Below, in pieces: positions 18,264 to 27,816 of a stretch of 64,000 nucleotides of DNA (position 1 is the stretch's first letter; the number at the start of each line of letters is the position of its first letter). The position numbers and the translations under genes are program-made. Under the pieces are notes generated by a model. It was given only the letters and a program-made list of their open reading frames with translations, was not told the DNA's origin and made no database searches. This DNA comes from Sphingobium sp. TKS (lineage in GTDB: Bacteria > Pseudomonadota > Alphaproteobacteria > Sphingomonadales > Sphingomonadaceae): the NCBI RefSeq assembly GCF_001563265.1, contig NZ_CP005087.1:1-64000 (forward strand). Reading direction: 5' to 3'.

Positions 18264-18899
18264 ATGATATTGGCAGTCGGAAACACTAAGGGCGGTGTCG
18301 GCAAGACGACCCTTGCCGTCAACCTCGCGGTGGCGCGCGCGCTTGCGGGCCGCGACCTCTTGCTGGTGGACGGCGACGAGCAGGGGACCGCCCTCACCTT
18401 TACCGAGCTGCGCGCCGATCGACTTGGGCAAGCTGGCTATACCGCCGTTGCGCTCACCGGCGCGGCGCTTCGCAGCCAGGTCCGCCAGCTCGCGGCCAAA
18501 TATGACGATATTATCATTGACGTGGGCGGCCGTGATACCGGCTCGCTGCGCGCCGCGCTCACCGTGGCTGACACGTTGCTGGTGCCGGTGCAGCCGCGCA
18601 GCTTCGACGTGTGGGCGCTTGACCAGGTTGCGGCGCTGGTGGCCGAGGCGCGCGAGATCAACGAGGGCTTGCGCGCCGTCGCCGTGCTGAACGGCGCGGA
18701 CGCGCAAGGGGCCGACAATGAGGCCGCCTTGGAAATGATCGGCGACATTGAGGGGATCGAGGTGCTGCCCACGTCGATAGTGCGGCGCAAGGCGTTCCCG
18801 AACGCGGCGGCCGAGGGCAGGGCGGTAGGGGAGCAATCGCCGCGTGACGCCAAGGCGATCGACGAGCTGGCCGCATTGGTCAGCGCGGTATTTGTATAG
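18264..18899 (+). CDS. parA: ParA-family partition ATPase, replicon 2
   Basis: 211 residues starting MILAVGNTKGGVGKTT: a deviant Walker A (KGGVGKTT), 'DDIIIDVGGRDTG' as Walker A' region, and a C-terminal helical part. Small ParA/MinD-type ATPase that positions plasmid copies on the nucleoid. The start is only 38 bases from the end of IS6100 copy 1, so its native upstream DNA (promoter, perhaps parS) has been replaced or separated. Followed after 25 bases by its likely partner gene. Confidence 0.85.
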   Translation: MILAVGNTKGGVGKTTLAVNLAVARALAGRDLLLVDGDEQGTALTFTELRADRLGQAGYTAVALTGAALRSQVRQLAAKYDDIIIDVGGRDTGSLRAALTVADTLLVPVQPRSFDVWALDQVAALVAEAREINEGLRAVAVLNGADAQGADNEAALEMIGDIEGIEVLPTSIVRRKAFPNAAAEGRAVGEQSPRDAKAIDELAALVSAVFV

Positions 18900-18924
18900 C
18901 ATAATGATAGCGGAGTGAATTTCG

Positions 18925-19206
18925 ATGGCTATCGCTCGTAAACCGAACAGCAAGCCCAAGTCGCCGATGGATGAGGCGGCGGCCGATGCCTTCATTGCCG
19001 GGGCGGCCAAGCCGAAGGCCGAGCCGATCGCGACCGAGGCCGACGAGGCGGGGCAGGGGGCCGAGCCGCGCAAGTCGCCGGTGATGCTCCGTTTCGATCG
19101 CGCGTTGCTGGCGAAGGTCGATGCAGCGGCCAAGCGGCGCGGGATCAGCCGCAGCGCATGGATACAGTTCACGGTGAGCCGTGCGCTCGATGCCGGCGAG
19201 GGGTAG
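18925..19206 (+). CDS. Small ribbon-helix-helix partition partner, replicon 2
   Basis: 93 residues: a basic, Lys/Pro/Ala-rich N-terminus, then a ribbon-helix-helix-like end ('PVMLRFDRALLAKVDAAAKR', 'ISRSAWIQFTVSRAL'). By position after parA it is the probable centromere-binding protein and repressor. Replicon 3 has the same parA plus small partner arrangement, though the two partners are not obviously alike in sequence. Confidence 0.65.
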   Translation: MAIARKPNSKPKSPMDEAAADAFIAGAAKPKAEPIATEADEAGQGAEPRKSPVMLRFDRALLAKVDAAAKRRGISRSAWIQFTVSRALDAGEG

Positions 19207-19242
19207 GGCCGGCTAGGGCGAGGCGGCCCCGGCGCGCGAAAA

Positions 19243-19256
19243 GTGAGTTTTGGGGT
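19243..19256 (-). repeat. Solitary iteron between partner gene and rep gene
   Basis: GTGAGTTTTGGGGT is the exact complement of the replicon 2 iteron ACCCCAAAACTCAC, placed in the 56-base space between the converging partition and rep genes. It could let the initiator bind near its own 3' end. Confidence 0.65.
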
Positions 19257-19262
19257 AGGGGT

Positions 19263-20174
19263 TCACCTTTGGGCGGCGGGCGCGCTGAAATCCACCAGCA
19301 CCGGCATTTCGGGTATATCGCCGCGCAGTTTGGCGCGGCGGACGATGCTATGTTGGTCGATCAGGTTTTGCGCGTCACGACGGCCGCTCATGGTTTTCGG
19401 GAGCCACATCATAGAAACCCGCTCGACCTTGCGCCCCTTCTTGATCGGGGTGAACTCGACCCAGAAGGGGCAGAGCTTGTTGATTTCCTCCTGGGCGACC
19501 TTGAGGCAGTATTTGTTGAAATCAGCGAACCGTTCCAACTTGCCTTCCGGCACGTTGAGCAGGCCGCGTAGCTCCGCAATCGTGAACTCTTCGCTTTGCT
19601 TATATTCGAGGCCGATACGGCGTTCGATCATTTCATAGAGGCACAGCGCGTATTTCGACTCGAAACAATACATCACTTGCGTCTTAAGTCGCGCATAGAC
19701 CTCGCTGTTACGCAAAATCTCAATCAGTTCTTCGGGGATGCGGTAATGCAGGAAGCCGTCTTTTTCGAGGCTTTCGTCGCTGGAGCCGAGAAGCTGAACG
19801 CGGCGCTTGTAGCTCTTGCCGCCCTTGCGGATCGTGACGATGGCGATTGTGCCCATCAGGCGCAGCAGCGAGCTTTCTATGCGCTCGTTGCCTTGGTGCG
19901 TGCCCTTGAGCGCGGTTTTGGCGATGCGGTGAATGACCGGCTCGCTGATCCGCTCCCAGGCGTTGGCAATCAGCAGATTGTAGATTCGGCGATCGGCGAG
20001 GGTGAGGGGGGACAGCTCGACAATATCGACCAGCTCGCCGGGTTTGACGATTTCCCCGTAATTGGCGGGATCGAACGGGTTTCCGCGCCCCTTTTGCGAG
20101 AGGGTGAGGGCGGTATCATCGCCTAGGGCAATCTTTGCCTTTCCGTTATTTACAGGTGAGCTTGCGCGAGTCAT
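19263..20174 (-). CDS. rep: Replication initiator, Rep_3 family, replicon 2
   Basis: 303 residues of the Rep_3 (winged-helix, RepE/Pi-like) initiator family: 'SPLTLADRRIYNLLIANAW', 'YCFESKYALCLYEMIERR' with the downstream 'LRGLLNVPEGKLERFADFNK' second winged helix. It is a different family from the RPA initiators of replicons 1 and 3. Transcribed toward the partition genes, with iterons just upstream of its start, so it probably represses its own promoter. Confidence 0.9.
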   Translation of the reverse strand: MTRASSPVNNGKAKIALGDDTALTLSQKGRGNPFDPANYGEIVKPGELVDIVELSPLTLADRRIYNLLIANAWERISEPVIHRIAKTALKGTHQGNERIESSLLRLMGTIAIVTIRKGGKSYKRRVQLLGSSDESLEKDGFLHYRIPEELIEILRNSEVYARLKTQVMYCFESKYALCLYEMIERRIGLEYKQSEEFTIAELRGLLNVPEGKLERFADFNKYCLKVAQEEINKLCPFWVEFTPIKKGRKVERVSMMWLPKTMSGRRDAQNLIDQHSIVRRAKLRGDIPEMPVLVDFSAPAAQR

Positions 20175-20244
20175 GTCCTCACTTTAGCAGCAACGGTGAG
20201 CTAGGCAATTCCTAAAGCTCCCCGATGGAGGGTGGGGAGGGGAT

Positions 20245-20376
20245 ACCCCAAACCTCACCGTTGATTTGGCGGCTACCCCAACACTCACCGGACTCGACCC
20301 CAAAACTCACTTTTACCGACCCCAAAACTCACCGAAGGCTACCCCAACACTCACGCGACTCGACCCCAAAACTCAC
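20245..20376 (+). repeat. Iteron array of replicon 2
   Basis: ACCCCAAAACTCAC-type repeats at 20275, 20297, 20319, 20341 and 20363, exactly 22 bp apart, plus one at 20245. Repeats alternate between CAAAACTC and CAACACTC. Two partial copies (GGTGAGTTTTAG) in the other direction lie at 20465-20487. The array is upstream of the minus-strand rep gene. Confidence 0.9.
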
Positions 20377-20499
20377 TTTTCGGGGCAATTTTTCTTGGTT
20401 TTCTGCGGGTTTGAGGCACCCTGAATCTTGAATCTAAGAAGAATCTTTGAATCAGAACGCGAACGGTGAGTTTTAGGTGAGTTTTAGGGTAGCCCTGCC

Positions 20500-20508
20500 T
20501 GTGGATAA
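20500..20508 (-). promoter_or_regulatory. DnaA box of replicon 2
   Basis: TGTGGATAA, the complement of the perfect DnaA box, followed by CTCC as in replicon 1. It is 33 bases before the left end of transposon B, which therefore landed beside the origin. Confidence 0.7.
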
Positions 20509-20663
20509 CTCCGAACTCGCCGCATCGTCAGACCCGAAGAAGGCCCAGTCGGCCCGAAGCTGCGATTTTGGTCATCTTGGAGAACACGTCGGGAACGGGC
20601 TGGTTGTTGTTGACGATCGCCCATGCGAGGAACGACGTTCCGCTCCGATAAGGGAGCGGCGTT

Positions 20664-21792
20664 ATGAGCCTTGGCGTTTCGAGTGGGGATCTGATCGGCT
20701 CCTGGAGCCTGAGTTTTTCGGACATCGCGTTCGTGACCGGCAAAGCGGAGACGGCACGACTGGGATTGGCGGTTCAGCTTAGATTTTTCGCCGGGCATGG
20801 CTTCTTTGTGCCGGATCATGCGTCGATACCCTCCGACGGTGTCTTGTATCTGGCGGAGCAACTTGGTCTCGATGCCAAATCCGTGAACCACTATGATTTT
20901 TCCGGGCGCACCGCCCGCCGGCATTGCGCGGAGATTTTGCGGCATCTCGGGTTCCGCCGTATGACGCAGACGGATCGCAGGGCGTTGTCGAGGTGGATTT
21001 CCGACGATCTTTGTGCGGGCGGGCAGCCGATCAATGCCATGCTCGAGCATGTTTTCCTGTGGTGCCGCGACCGCCGTATCTATGGGCCGTCGCGCAAGGA
21101 GCTGGAACGCCTCGTCCGTTCGCAACGACACCTCTATCTGGAGGCCCTGTTGGCCCGAGTCCGCGATCGGCTTGCGCCGGATGCGGTCGCCTTGCTGGAA
21201 GCCTCGCTCGCCGATCCCGATGGCCCGACCGGCTTCAACACGATGAAGGGGGATGCAGGTCAGGCGACGCTCGAAAACATTCTTGGCGTGACCGCCAAAC
21301 TCGCCTTTATCCAACGGCTTGCTCTTCCCCGAGATTTCCTATCGGTCACGGGCAAGGCATGGGTCGATCAGATCGTTCGCCGGGTTGCCGGCGAGAAAGC
21401 CTCGGAGATGCGCCGGCATGTACCGGCGCGCCAGCTCGGGCTCTATGCCGTTTATCTGATGGCGCGGGAAGCTCAGCTTACGGATGCGATGGTCGACCTG
21501 CTGATCGAGACGGTCCATAAGATCGGATCGCGCTCGAAACGCAAGGTGGTGGGCGATATCGCGAAAGACATCGAGCGGGTCTATGGCAAGGAGCGACTCC
21601 TGGTCGAGATTGCCAGCGCTTCGATCGACGATCCATCCGGGCGCATCTGCGATGTCATTTTCCCAATCGCCGGCAAGGACAAACTGGCGGCGATCATCAA
21701 GGAAAGCCAGGCAAAGGGCGCCTTGGATCGGCGGATCTACAAGGTGATGCGGAGGTCATGGGCCAATCATTATCGCCGTATGCTGCCAAGCC
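20664..21792 (+). pseudogene. tnpA: Tn3-family transposase, 5' part (transposon B)
   Basis: The first ~376 codons of a 969-residue transposase related to that of transposon C: 'GDLIGSWSLSFSDIAFV' at the N-terminus, then the DUF4158-type region ('[17 protein letters not shown]'). Interrupted after 'RRMLPSL' by the IS21-family element and continued at 24369. Removing the element and one 8-bp target copy restores one open frame (2910 bases). Confidence 0.9.
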
Positions 21793-22010
21793 TGTCAACC
21801 GGCGCGCAAAGTTGACCCCCTATCGGCGCCCAACATTGACCCCCTTTTTCGTGAGTTCCGGCGGTTATCCCGGTAGTCCATAGGAGGGACCCGCGGACGC
21901 CGACGCGCGCCGTCAGGAGCGCTGGCGGCGGCGTCCGCGGGAGGTACCTGTGGACCCACCGGGGTAACCGCCGGGGATGGGGGTCCGGGGGAAGGGGTTT
22001 TTCCCGTCTC

Positions 22011-22739
22011 TTAGCTTCGGTTTTTGAACCGCCAGCTGTCGTTGCCGGTTTCGATGATGTCGCAATGATGCGTGACACGGTCCAGCAGCGCCGTCGTCAT
22101 TTTGGCATCCTGGAAGACGCTAGGCCATTCGCCGAAGGCGAGATTGGTGGTGATGATCACCGAGGTCTTTTCGTAGAGTTTGCTGATCAGATGGAACAGC
22201 ATCTGGCCTCCTGACCGGGCGAACGGCAGATACCCGAGCTCGTCCAGAACCACGACGTCCAGGCGGGCCATCTGGGCGGCCAGGCTGCCGGCCTTGGCCT
22301 GCCGGGTTTCTTCCTCCAGACGATTGACCAGATCGACGGTATTGAAGAACCGGCCCCTGGCCCCGGCGCGGACCACCGCAGCGGTGATGGCGAGCGCGAG
22401 ATGCGTCTTGCCGGTGCCGGTGCCACCAACCAGCACGATATTGCGCCGTTCCGGCAGGAACGAGCCGGCATGGAGCGAACGCACCAGGCTCTCGTTGATC
22501 GGTGTGTCGGCGAAGACAAAGCCGTCGAGATCCTTGATGGCCGGCAGCCTGGCCGCAGTCATGCGATACCGGATCGAGGCGGCTTCACGGTGGGCCGTTT
22601 CGGCGCGTAGCAGATCGCCAAGCATCTCCATGGCGGTCCGGTCACGGCGGATGCCATTGGTGACGGCATCGTCGAACGCGGCGATCATGCCCTTCAGGCC
22701 CAGCCCCTTGAGGGCTGCCAACATCTCATGCCGCTGCAT
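22011..22739 (-). CDS. istB: IS21-family helper ATPase IstB
   Basis: 242 residues from ATG 22739 ([15 protein letters not shown]). AAA+ ATPase with Walker A '[10 protein letters not shown]' and Walker B '[14 protein letters not shown]'. It regulates target choice and assembly of the IstA transposase. The start overlaps the end of istA by 14 bases, so the two are coupled. An open frame extends upstream within istA but lacks family similarity. Confidence 0.95.
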   Translation of the reverse strand: MQRHEMLAALKGLGLKGMIAAFDDAVTNGIRRDRTAMEMLGDLLRAETAHREAASIRYRMTAARLPAIKDLDGFVFADTPINESLVRSLHAGSFLPERRNIVLVGGTGTGKTHLALAITAAVVRAGARGRFFNTVDLVNRLEEETRQAKAGSLAAQMARLDVVVLDELGYLPFARSGGQMLFHLISKLYEKTSVIITTNLAFGEWPSVFQDAKMTTALLDRVTHHCDIIETGNDSWRFKNRS

Positions 22740-24243
22740 TGAGGCCTCGCACCGTATCGTAGCGCGCGCAATCGGCAATGGGCGGATGCTTGAGCCTGAG
22801 ATCGACGACAACATTGATCGCCTGCACAGGCTGTGGTTCGCGTCGGCGCGACAGGATGTTGAGAATGACCTCGTCATTGGCCGTGCCCGCCGCCATGGCT
22901 TCGCGCACGGCAGCTTCGACTGCCTCCAGGCCATCCTCGGGCACCGCTGCCAGTACCCGTACAAAGCGTCGGTCTGCGTCATCGCTTTTGCCCAGCTTGC
23001 GGCGCAGCTGGGCCAGGGCCGGCGGAAGATCCCAGTCCTGGAAGGGAGCGCCGTTGCGCAATGCGCCTGGCTTGCGGATCAGGACCGGCAGATAGTGCCA
23101 GGGATCGAACTTCGTCTGATTGCGGCCGAACAGGCGGGCATGCTCGGCGACCACCTTGCCGGCACAACGGATGACGACCCGGTCGGCATAGGCGCGCAGT
23201 TGCACCGCATGCCGGGCAGCAACGGCCATGACCGAGTAACGGTTGCGATCGAAGCTGACGAGGCAGGTCGAGCTCGCCACATGTTCGCTCTCGAAGAAGC
23301 CGTCAAAAGGCGTGGTGAGCGGCTGTAGGGAGGGTCGTTCCATCTCCAGTGCCTGGGCGATGGTCATATCTTCCATATCCGGATGGGCATAGCGCTCGGC
23401 CCATCGGCGACACTCGGCCTCCAGCCATGCGTTCAACTCTTCCATGCTGGCAAACCGCAGACGTGGCTTGAACAGCCGTTCCCTGCCGGTCTGGACCTGG
23501 TTCTCGACCTGTCCCTTCTCCCAGCCTGCCGCCGGGCTACAGGCCACCGGCTCAACGCCATAATGATCCGTCATGATCAGGAAGCGCCGGTTGAACACCC
23601 GCTCCTTGCCAGTGAACACCGTCGTCACCGCGGTCTTCATGTTGTCGTAGATGCCGCGCGTCGGCACCCCGCCGAGAAAAGCAAAGCCCCTGGCATGGGC
23701 GTCAAACACCATCTCCTGGGTCTCACGCGGATAAGCCCGCACAAAGGGCGCCCGCGACCAGCATAGCCGCATATGCGCCACCTTAACCCGCATCGGCTTG
23801 CCGGCGATCTCCACGTCCTCGTGGCTCCAATCAAACTGGTAGGCCTCGCCAGGCCGGAACATGAGCGGGATGAACACCTTGCTCATATCCCCGCTGCCAC
23901 CGGCGTGGCGCTCCTGCTTCCAGCGGGCCGCATAGCGCCGCACCGCATCGTAGGAGCCGGTGAACCCCTCACGTTCCAGCAGATCATGAATCCGCGTCAG
24001 CCGCAGTCGCTCGCGCCGGGGGCGCTCTTCGTTCTCCGCCAGCAACTCATCTAACCGTTCGCGAAATGGACCGGTCTGCGGACGATGCTGCTCCTTCCTC
24101 TCGTAGCTGAAATCCGCCTCCGGAGCACGGATCGCCTTGCGCACCGTGTTGCGCGACAACCGTAAATCACGCGCAATCTCTTTGATCGGCTTACCGTCCC
24201 TGTGCTCCCTGCGTATCTTGGCAATAGTCTCCACAATCAACAT
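22726..24243 (-). CDS. istA: IS21-family transposase IstA
   Basis: 505 residues from ATG 24243 ([20 protein letters not shown]). N-terminal helix-turn-helix ('[19 protein letters not shown]'), then the RNase H-like DDE domain with 'YQFDWSHED', '[10 protein letters not shown]' and 'GWEKGQVEN'. No frameshift. A 14-codon upstream extension to 24285 is possible but not usual for the family. Confidence 0.95.
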   Translation of the reverse strand: MLIVETIAKIRREHRDGKPIKEIARDLRLSRNTVRKAIRAPEADFSYERKEQHRPQTGPFRERLDELLAENEERPRRERLRLTRIHDLLEREGFTGSYDAVRRYAARWKQERHAGGSGDMSKVFIPLMFRPGEAYQFDWSHEDVEIAGKPMRVKVAHMRLCWSRAPFVRAYPRETQEMVFDAHARGFAFLGGVPTRGIYDNMKTAVTTVFTGKERVFNRRFLIMTDHYGVEPVACSPAAGWEKGQVENQVQTGRERLFKPRLRFASMEELNAWLEAECRRWAERYAHPDMEDMTIAQALEMERPSLQPLTTPFDGFFESEHVASSTCLVSFDRNRYSVMAVAARHAVQLRAYADRVVIRCAGKVVAEHARLFGRNQTKFDPWHYLPVLIRKPGALRNGAPFQDWDLPPALAQLRRKLGKSDDADRRFVRVLAAVPEDGLEAVEAAVREAMAAGTANDEVILNILSRRREPQPVQAINVVVDLRLKHPPIADCARYDTVRGLNAAA

Positions 24244-24368
24244 CCCCGTCCTCGCCGCCTGGAAGCCCAAGCCGCGACGCCTCACACTCTGGAATGATGG
24301 GGGTCAATTTTAGACGCCGATCACCCCGCTAAGGGGGTCAATTTTGCACGCCGCTCCACAGCCAAGCC

Positions 24369-26149
24369 TGCTTTCGGCACTGGAGTTCCGGTCGAACAAC
24401 GCCGTGTGGCGTCCGGTGCTGGCGGCCCTGGACTGGATCAGAAGCAAAGTGGATGATGGATGCCGCTACGTGCCGCCGCACGCAGTGCCGGTCGACGAGG
24501 TCATTCCGGCGAGATGGCGCAGTTCCGTCATTGATGAAGAGGGGCGCGTAAACCGGATCAGTTATGAGCTTTGTGTCCTCGCGCAACTGCGCGATCGCAT
24601 CCGTTCTAAGGAAATCTGGGTTGTCGGGGCGGACCGATACCGCAATCCCGATGACGATCTTCCCAAGGACTTCGATGCGCGGCGAGAAGCATATTACACA
24701 GGATTGAACCTGACGGCGGATGCGCGTGCATTTTCAAGCGCCATCCGGGAAGAGCTTGCTCAGGAACTGTTGCTCCTCAATGCCAATATTCCCCGGAACG
24801 ACAAGGTTCGGCTGCTGTGGCGCGGCGAGAACCGTATATCTCTCACCCCGTTCAAACCCTTGCCCGAACCCAGGGGTCTCGCCTCGATCAAGACCGAGAT
24901 CGGCCAACGCTGGCCGATGACCGGGCTGCTCGACGTACTGAAGGAGGCTGCCCTTGATACGGGACTTCTCGAAGCGTTCGAAACATCGGCCTCGCGTGTT
25001 GCACTGCCGAAAACCGCGCTGGATCAACGTCTCCTGCTATGCCTCTACGGCCTGGGAACGAATGCCGGGCTCAAGCGGATCGCCGGCGCCACCCCCGATG
25101 TCAGCTATGAAGAGCTGCTGCATGTCCATCGCCGCTTCGTTCATGCCGCGGCGCTCAAGGAGGCGTGTGCCAGGGTTGCGAATGCGACCCTGGCAATCCG
25201 CAATGCTGCAGTCTGGGGGGACGCCGGCACGGCCTGTGCGTCAGATTCCACAAAGTTCGGAGCCTGGGATCGCAACCTGATGACGGAATGGCATGCGCGT
25301 TATGGTGGACGGGGCGTCATGATCTACTGGCATGTCGAACGACGCGCGACATGCGTCTATTCCCAGCTCAAGCGCTGCTCTTCCTCCGAGGTCGCCTCCA
25401 TGATCGAGGGCGTGCTGCGCCATTGCACCGACATGGAAATCCAGCGACAATATGTTGATAGTCATGGCCAAAGCGCGGTTGGCTTTGCATTTTGCCGGCT
25501 TCTCGGATTTGAGCTTGCACCCCGCCTGAAAGCGATCGCTCGCCAGAAGCTGGCTCTTCCCGATGTCGGCATGCGAACGCGGCTTCCCCACTTGCAGCCG
25601 ATCCTCTCCAGTCCGATCAACTGGGATGAGATCGAGCAGCAATATGACGAGATGGTCAAATATGCAGCCGCGATGCAGACAAAAACCGCCGACCCGGAGG
25701 CGATCCTGCGCCGGTTTAGCCGCTCCGAGGTGATGCACCCGACCTACAAGGCGTTGAGTGAGCTGGGCCGCGCGGTCAAGACGATCTTCCTGTGCCGGTA
25801 TCTGCGCGAGGAGTCCTTCCGCCGCGAAATTCATGAAGGCCTGAATGTCGTTGAAAACTGGAACAGTGCCAATGGGTTCGTTTTCTTCGGCAAGGGCGGC
25901 GAGATCGCCACTAACCGCATCGATGAGCAGCAGCTCTCGGTCCTGGCGCTACATTTGCTGCAAGCGTCGCTTGTCTATGTGAACACCCGAATGCTTCAGA
26001 GCGTGCTGGTGGAACCGAAATGGACGGGCCGGATGACGCCGGATGATTATCGCGGCCTCACACCGCTGATTTACAGCCACGTCAATCCTTATGGCCGCTT
26101 CGACCTCGATCTGAATAGCCGGATCGATTTTGGGCGGCTTGCTGCCTGA
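24369..26149 (+). pseudogene. tnpA: Tn3-family transposase, 3' part (transposon B)
   Basis: Continuation from the IS21 insertion point ('[20 protein letters not shown]'). Contains the catalytic part, e.g. '[19 protein letters not shown]' and '[19 protein letters not shown]', and the C-terminal 'THVNPYG'-type end (here '[13 protein letters not shown]'). It lacks its own start, so the transposase is inactive unless supplied in trans by transposon C. Confidence 0.9.
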
Positions 26150-26291
26150 CCGGGGCCTTTCCGCTCGCACCATTTGGGTGCACCCGAACGTGACGATCGG
26201 AAGTGACATATACGACATGTCACAAAAGGGTGGTTCCGTCACCAATGTTACTGTACGAGGGCAAAGCCACCCTAATGTGACGGATTTGCCC
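26150..26291. promoter_or_regulatory. Probable res/promoter region of transposon B
   Basis: The 142 bases between tnpA and tnpR contain repeats such as GAAGTGACATATACGACATGTCAC and two copies of a CACCNAATGTNAC-like motif (about 26238 and 26268). The equivalent stretch in transposon C (58305-58440) is similar. Position suggests the resolution site. Confidence 0.45.
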
Positions 26292-27158
26292 ATGACCCGC
26301 GTCGGCTACGCCCGCGTCAGCACCATCGACCAGGATCTCGACATCCAGGTTGCCCGGTTGAAGGCAGCGGGCTGTGAAATCCTCCGCTCCGAAACAGGCT
26401 CGGGCGCATCGCGCACTGGACGCACGGAGCTTGAGACGATCATGCAGTTCCTGCGCGCCGATGACGAACTCGTCGTCCTGCGTCTCGATCGGCTCGGTCG
26501 CTCCACACGCGATGTTCTCAATCTGGTTCATGAACTCGACCAGAAGGGAGCCTCATTGCGGGTGCTTGAGCCGGAGGTGACGACGGCCGGAAGCATGGGG
26601 CGGATGGTGATCACCATTCTGGGCATGGTCGCGGACATGGAACTGACGTTCATCAAGGACCGGCAGCGCGCCGGGATCGAGGCGGCGCGCGCCGAAGGCG
26701 TCTACAAAGGCCGGAAGAAAAACATCGATGACGATGAAATCCGACGCCGGATCACCGCCGGCGCGAGCAAGGCCAGCGTCGCGCGCGACCTCAAGATCTC
26801 AAGAATGACCGTCTATCGGGCGCTTGACGTCATTCCTTCAAGGATCGGGCTGCCGGAAAAGCCGCCTTCTGTCACCATCGCCCTGCATCTGACCATCGAG
26901 AACTTCAACAAGCATGGTCGTGGCAGAAAGCCCGCTCGCGAGCGCATTGAGGCGATGCTGGAGCGGGATTACCAGATGCAAAAGACCGGGAACTGCGATT
27001 ACACGCTGACCGTCGCCTATGATCAGGGTGCCGATGGCGTCAGCCTCGATGATGAGATCGCATCTCTCCAGACAGAGATGTTCAACATCGCAGAGAGCTA
27101 CAGGTGCTCGATCGAGACCGATGTTTACGAGATTGGAGGACAAGAGCGAGCCTGGTAG
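26292..27158 (+). CDS. tnpR: Serine resolvase with extended C-terminus (transposon B)
   Basis: 288 residues. Residues 1-140 are a serine recombinase catalytic domain ('VGYARVSTIDQDLDIQ', 'LRLDRLGRSTRD', 'GMVADMELTFIKDRQ'), followed by a helix-turn-helix ('ASKASVARDLKISRMTVYRA'). Beyond it are about 95 extra residues not found in ordinary Tn3 resolvases, with 'KHGRGRKPARERIEAMLERD' and an acidic end. The homologue in transposon C has the same extension, so it is conserved. Its role is unknown. Confidence 0.9.
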   Translation: MTRVGYARVSTIDQDLDIQVARLKAAGCEILRSETGSGASRTGRTELETIMQFLRADDELVVLRLDRLGRSTRDVLNLVHELDQKGASLRVLEPEVTTAGSMGRMVITILGMVADMELTFIKDRQRAGIEAARAEGVYKGRKKNIDDDEIRRRITAGASKASVARDLKISRMTVYRALDVIPSRIGLPEKPPSVTIALHLTIENFNKHGRGRKPARERIEAMLERDYQMQKTGNCDYTLTVAYDQGADGVSLDDEIASLQTEMFNIAESYRCSIETDVYEIGGQERAW

Positions 27159-27249
27159 ATCGCCATGTTCAATCTTTGTTCTTCAACATGGCCAAAATCG
27201 CAGCTTCGGGCCGACTGGGCCAAGAAGAAGAAGAAGAACACCGTCTCCT

Positions 27250-27362
27250 GGAGCTTCGCCCCGCCGGCTCGCGACCTTCAGCCGCCCCGGATCGCTTTAG
27301 CGATCCTCCCACCCGGCATCCCCATGATGGACCGGCTCCGCCGGTACGCTTTTTGTTTGATT
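27250..27362. other. Tandem-hairpin element, copy 2
   Basis: Alignable with the element at 1357-1466. Third stem GGATCGC/GCGATCC (27289-27306, loop TTTA) and fourth stem ACCGGC/GCCGGT (27331-27345, loop TCC) are perfect and differ from copy 1 by paired changes. The first two stems (27250-27262, 27271-27285) carry mismatches. It is followed by CGCTTTTTGTTTGATTAG. Before transposon B inserted it would have been next to the replicon 2 origin. Confidence 0.65.
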
Positions 27363-27762
27363 AGAAATGTTTAAACACCACGTCCCTACCGCAACGACAG
27401 CGCCAACGGCCAAGTAGCAAATTGGCTTTCTTGGAAAGCCAAACGGATAGGGTGGTGATCCAATTGAGAGGGCGGAGCAGGCGGAAACGTCGCCCCTGGT
27501 GCGATTTCCGAGCCGCTGGGGCGCATTTCGGGGTGGGGGACAGGAAATGAGGTTGGAGCAGCAAATGCGCTTTACGGGCTTCCTGGGCGGCCGATTTTTT
27601 GGAAGCTAGATCTTCGACCTTCAGGGGATCATCCACCGCTGCGTCGATCGCTAATGGTGAGGTCATACCCCAAACCTCACCTTTAGAACGCCAGTAGGCG
27701 ATTTTCCGCGCTTTCGAGCGATTTCTATGACCAGGGAGGGATGGCAGAGCGCCATCATTCAA
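27361..27762 (-). CDS. Uncertain open reading frame, 133 codons
   Basis: Open frame encoding a basic protein with a middle part 'AVDDPLKVEDLASKKSAAQE'. I recognise no family. It overlaps an iteron-like sequence (27667-27681), so it may be only a chance frame in remnant origin DNA. The region 27363-27816 otherwise has no recognisable gene. Confidence 0.2.
   Translation of the reverse strand: MNDGALPSLPGHRNRSKARKIAYWRSKGEVWGMTSPLAIDAAVDDPLKVEDLASKKSAAQEARKAHLLLQPHFLSPTPKCAPAARKSHQGRRFRLLRPLNWITTLSVWLSKKANLLLGRWRCRCGRDVVFKHF
27667..27681 (+). repeat. Iteron remnant of replicon 2 type
   Basis: ACCCCAAACCTCACC is identical to the outermost replicon 2 iteron at 20245-20259. Preceded by GGTGAGG 7 bases upstream. 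It lies beyond transposon B, far from the main array, so it marks origin-derived DNA on this side too. Confidence 0.5.
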
Positions 27763-27816
27763 TATCGTTTGTATATCGGAATGATGCCGCTTCGACTACG
27801 GGGCCGTTTAAAGACT

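Larger units (their letters stand above)
21793..24360 (-). mobile_element. IS21-family insertion sequence (istA, istB)
   Basis: 2568 bp, from TGTCAACCGG to CCGCTCCACA (TG...CA ends), flanked by the 8-bp duplication GCCAAGCC (21785-21792 and 24361-24368). Subterminal repeats related to AAAATTGACCCCC occur at both ends, twice at the right end, as is usual for IS21-type multiple transposase sites. It inserted into the transposase gene of transposon B. Confidence 0.93.
20542..27221. mobile_element. Tn3-family transposon B, split by an IS21-family element
   Basis: Terminal inverted repeats beginning GGCCCAGTCGGCCCGAAGC bound the element, and AAGAA is duplicated on both sides (20537-20541 and 27222-27226). 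Without the IS21 insertion the element is about 4.1 kb: tnpA and tnpR on the plus strand, no cargo. It is a relative, not a copy, of transposon C (57365-61473). It separates the replicon 2 origin from the hairpin element at 27250. Confidence 0.93.

Noticed and set aside
17418..18899. 493-codon frame running through IS6100 antisense into parA
   Set aside because: The first two thirds are antisense IS6100 sequence, repeated identically at every copy; the ParA homology begins at 18264.
22180..23328. 382-codon plus-strand frame opposite istB/istA
   Set aside because: Antisense shadow of two clear IS21 genes.
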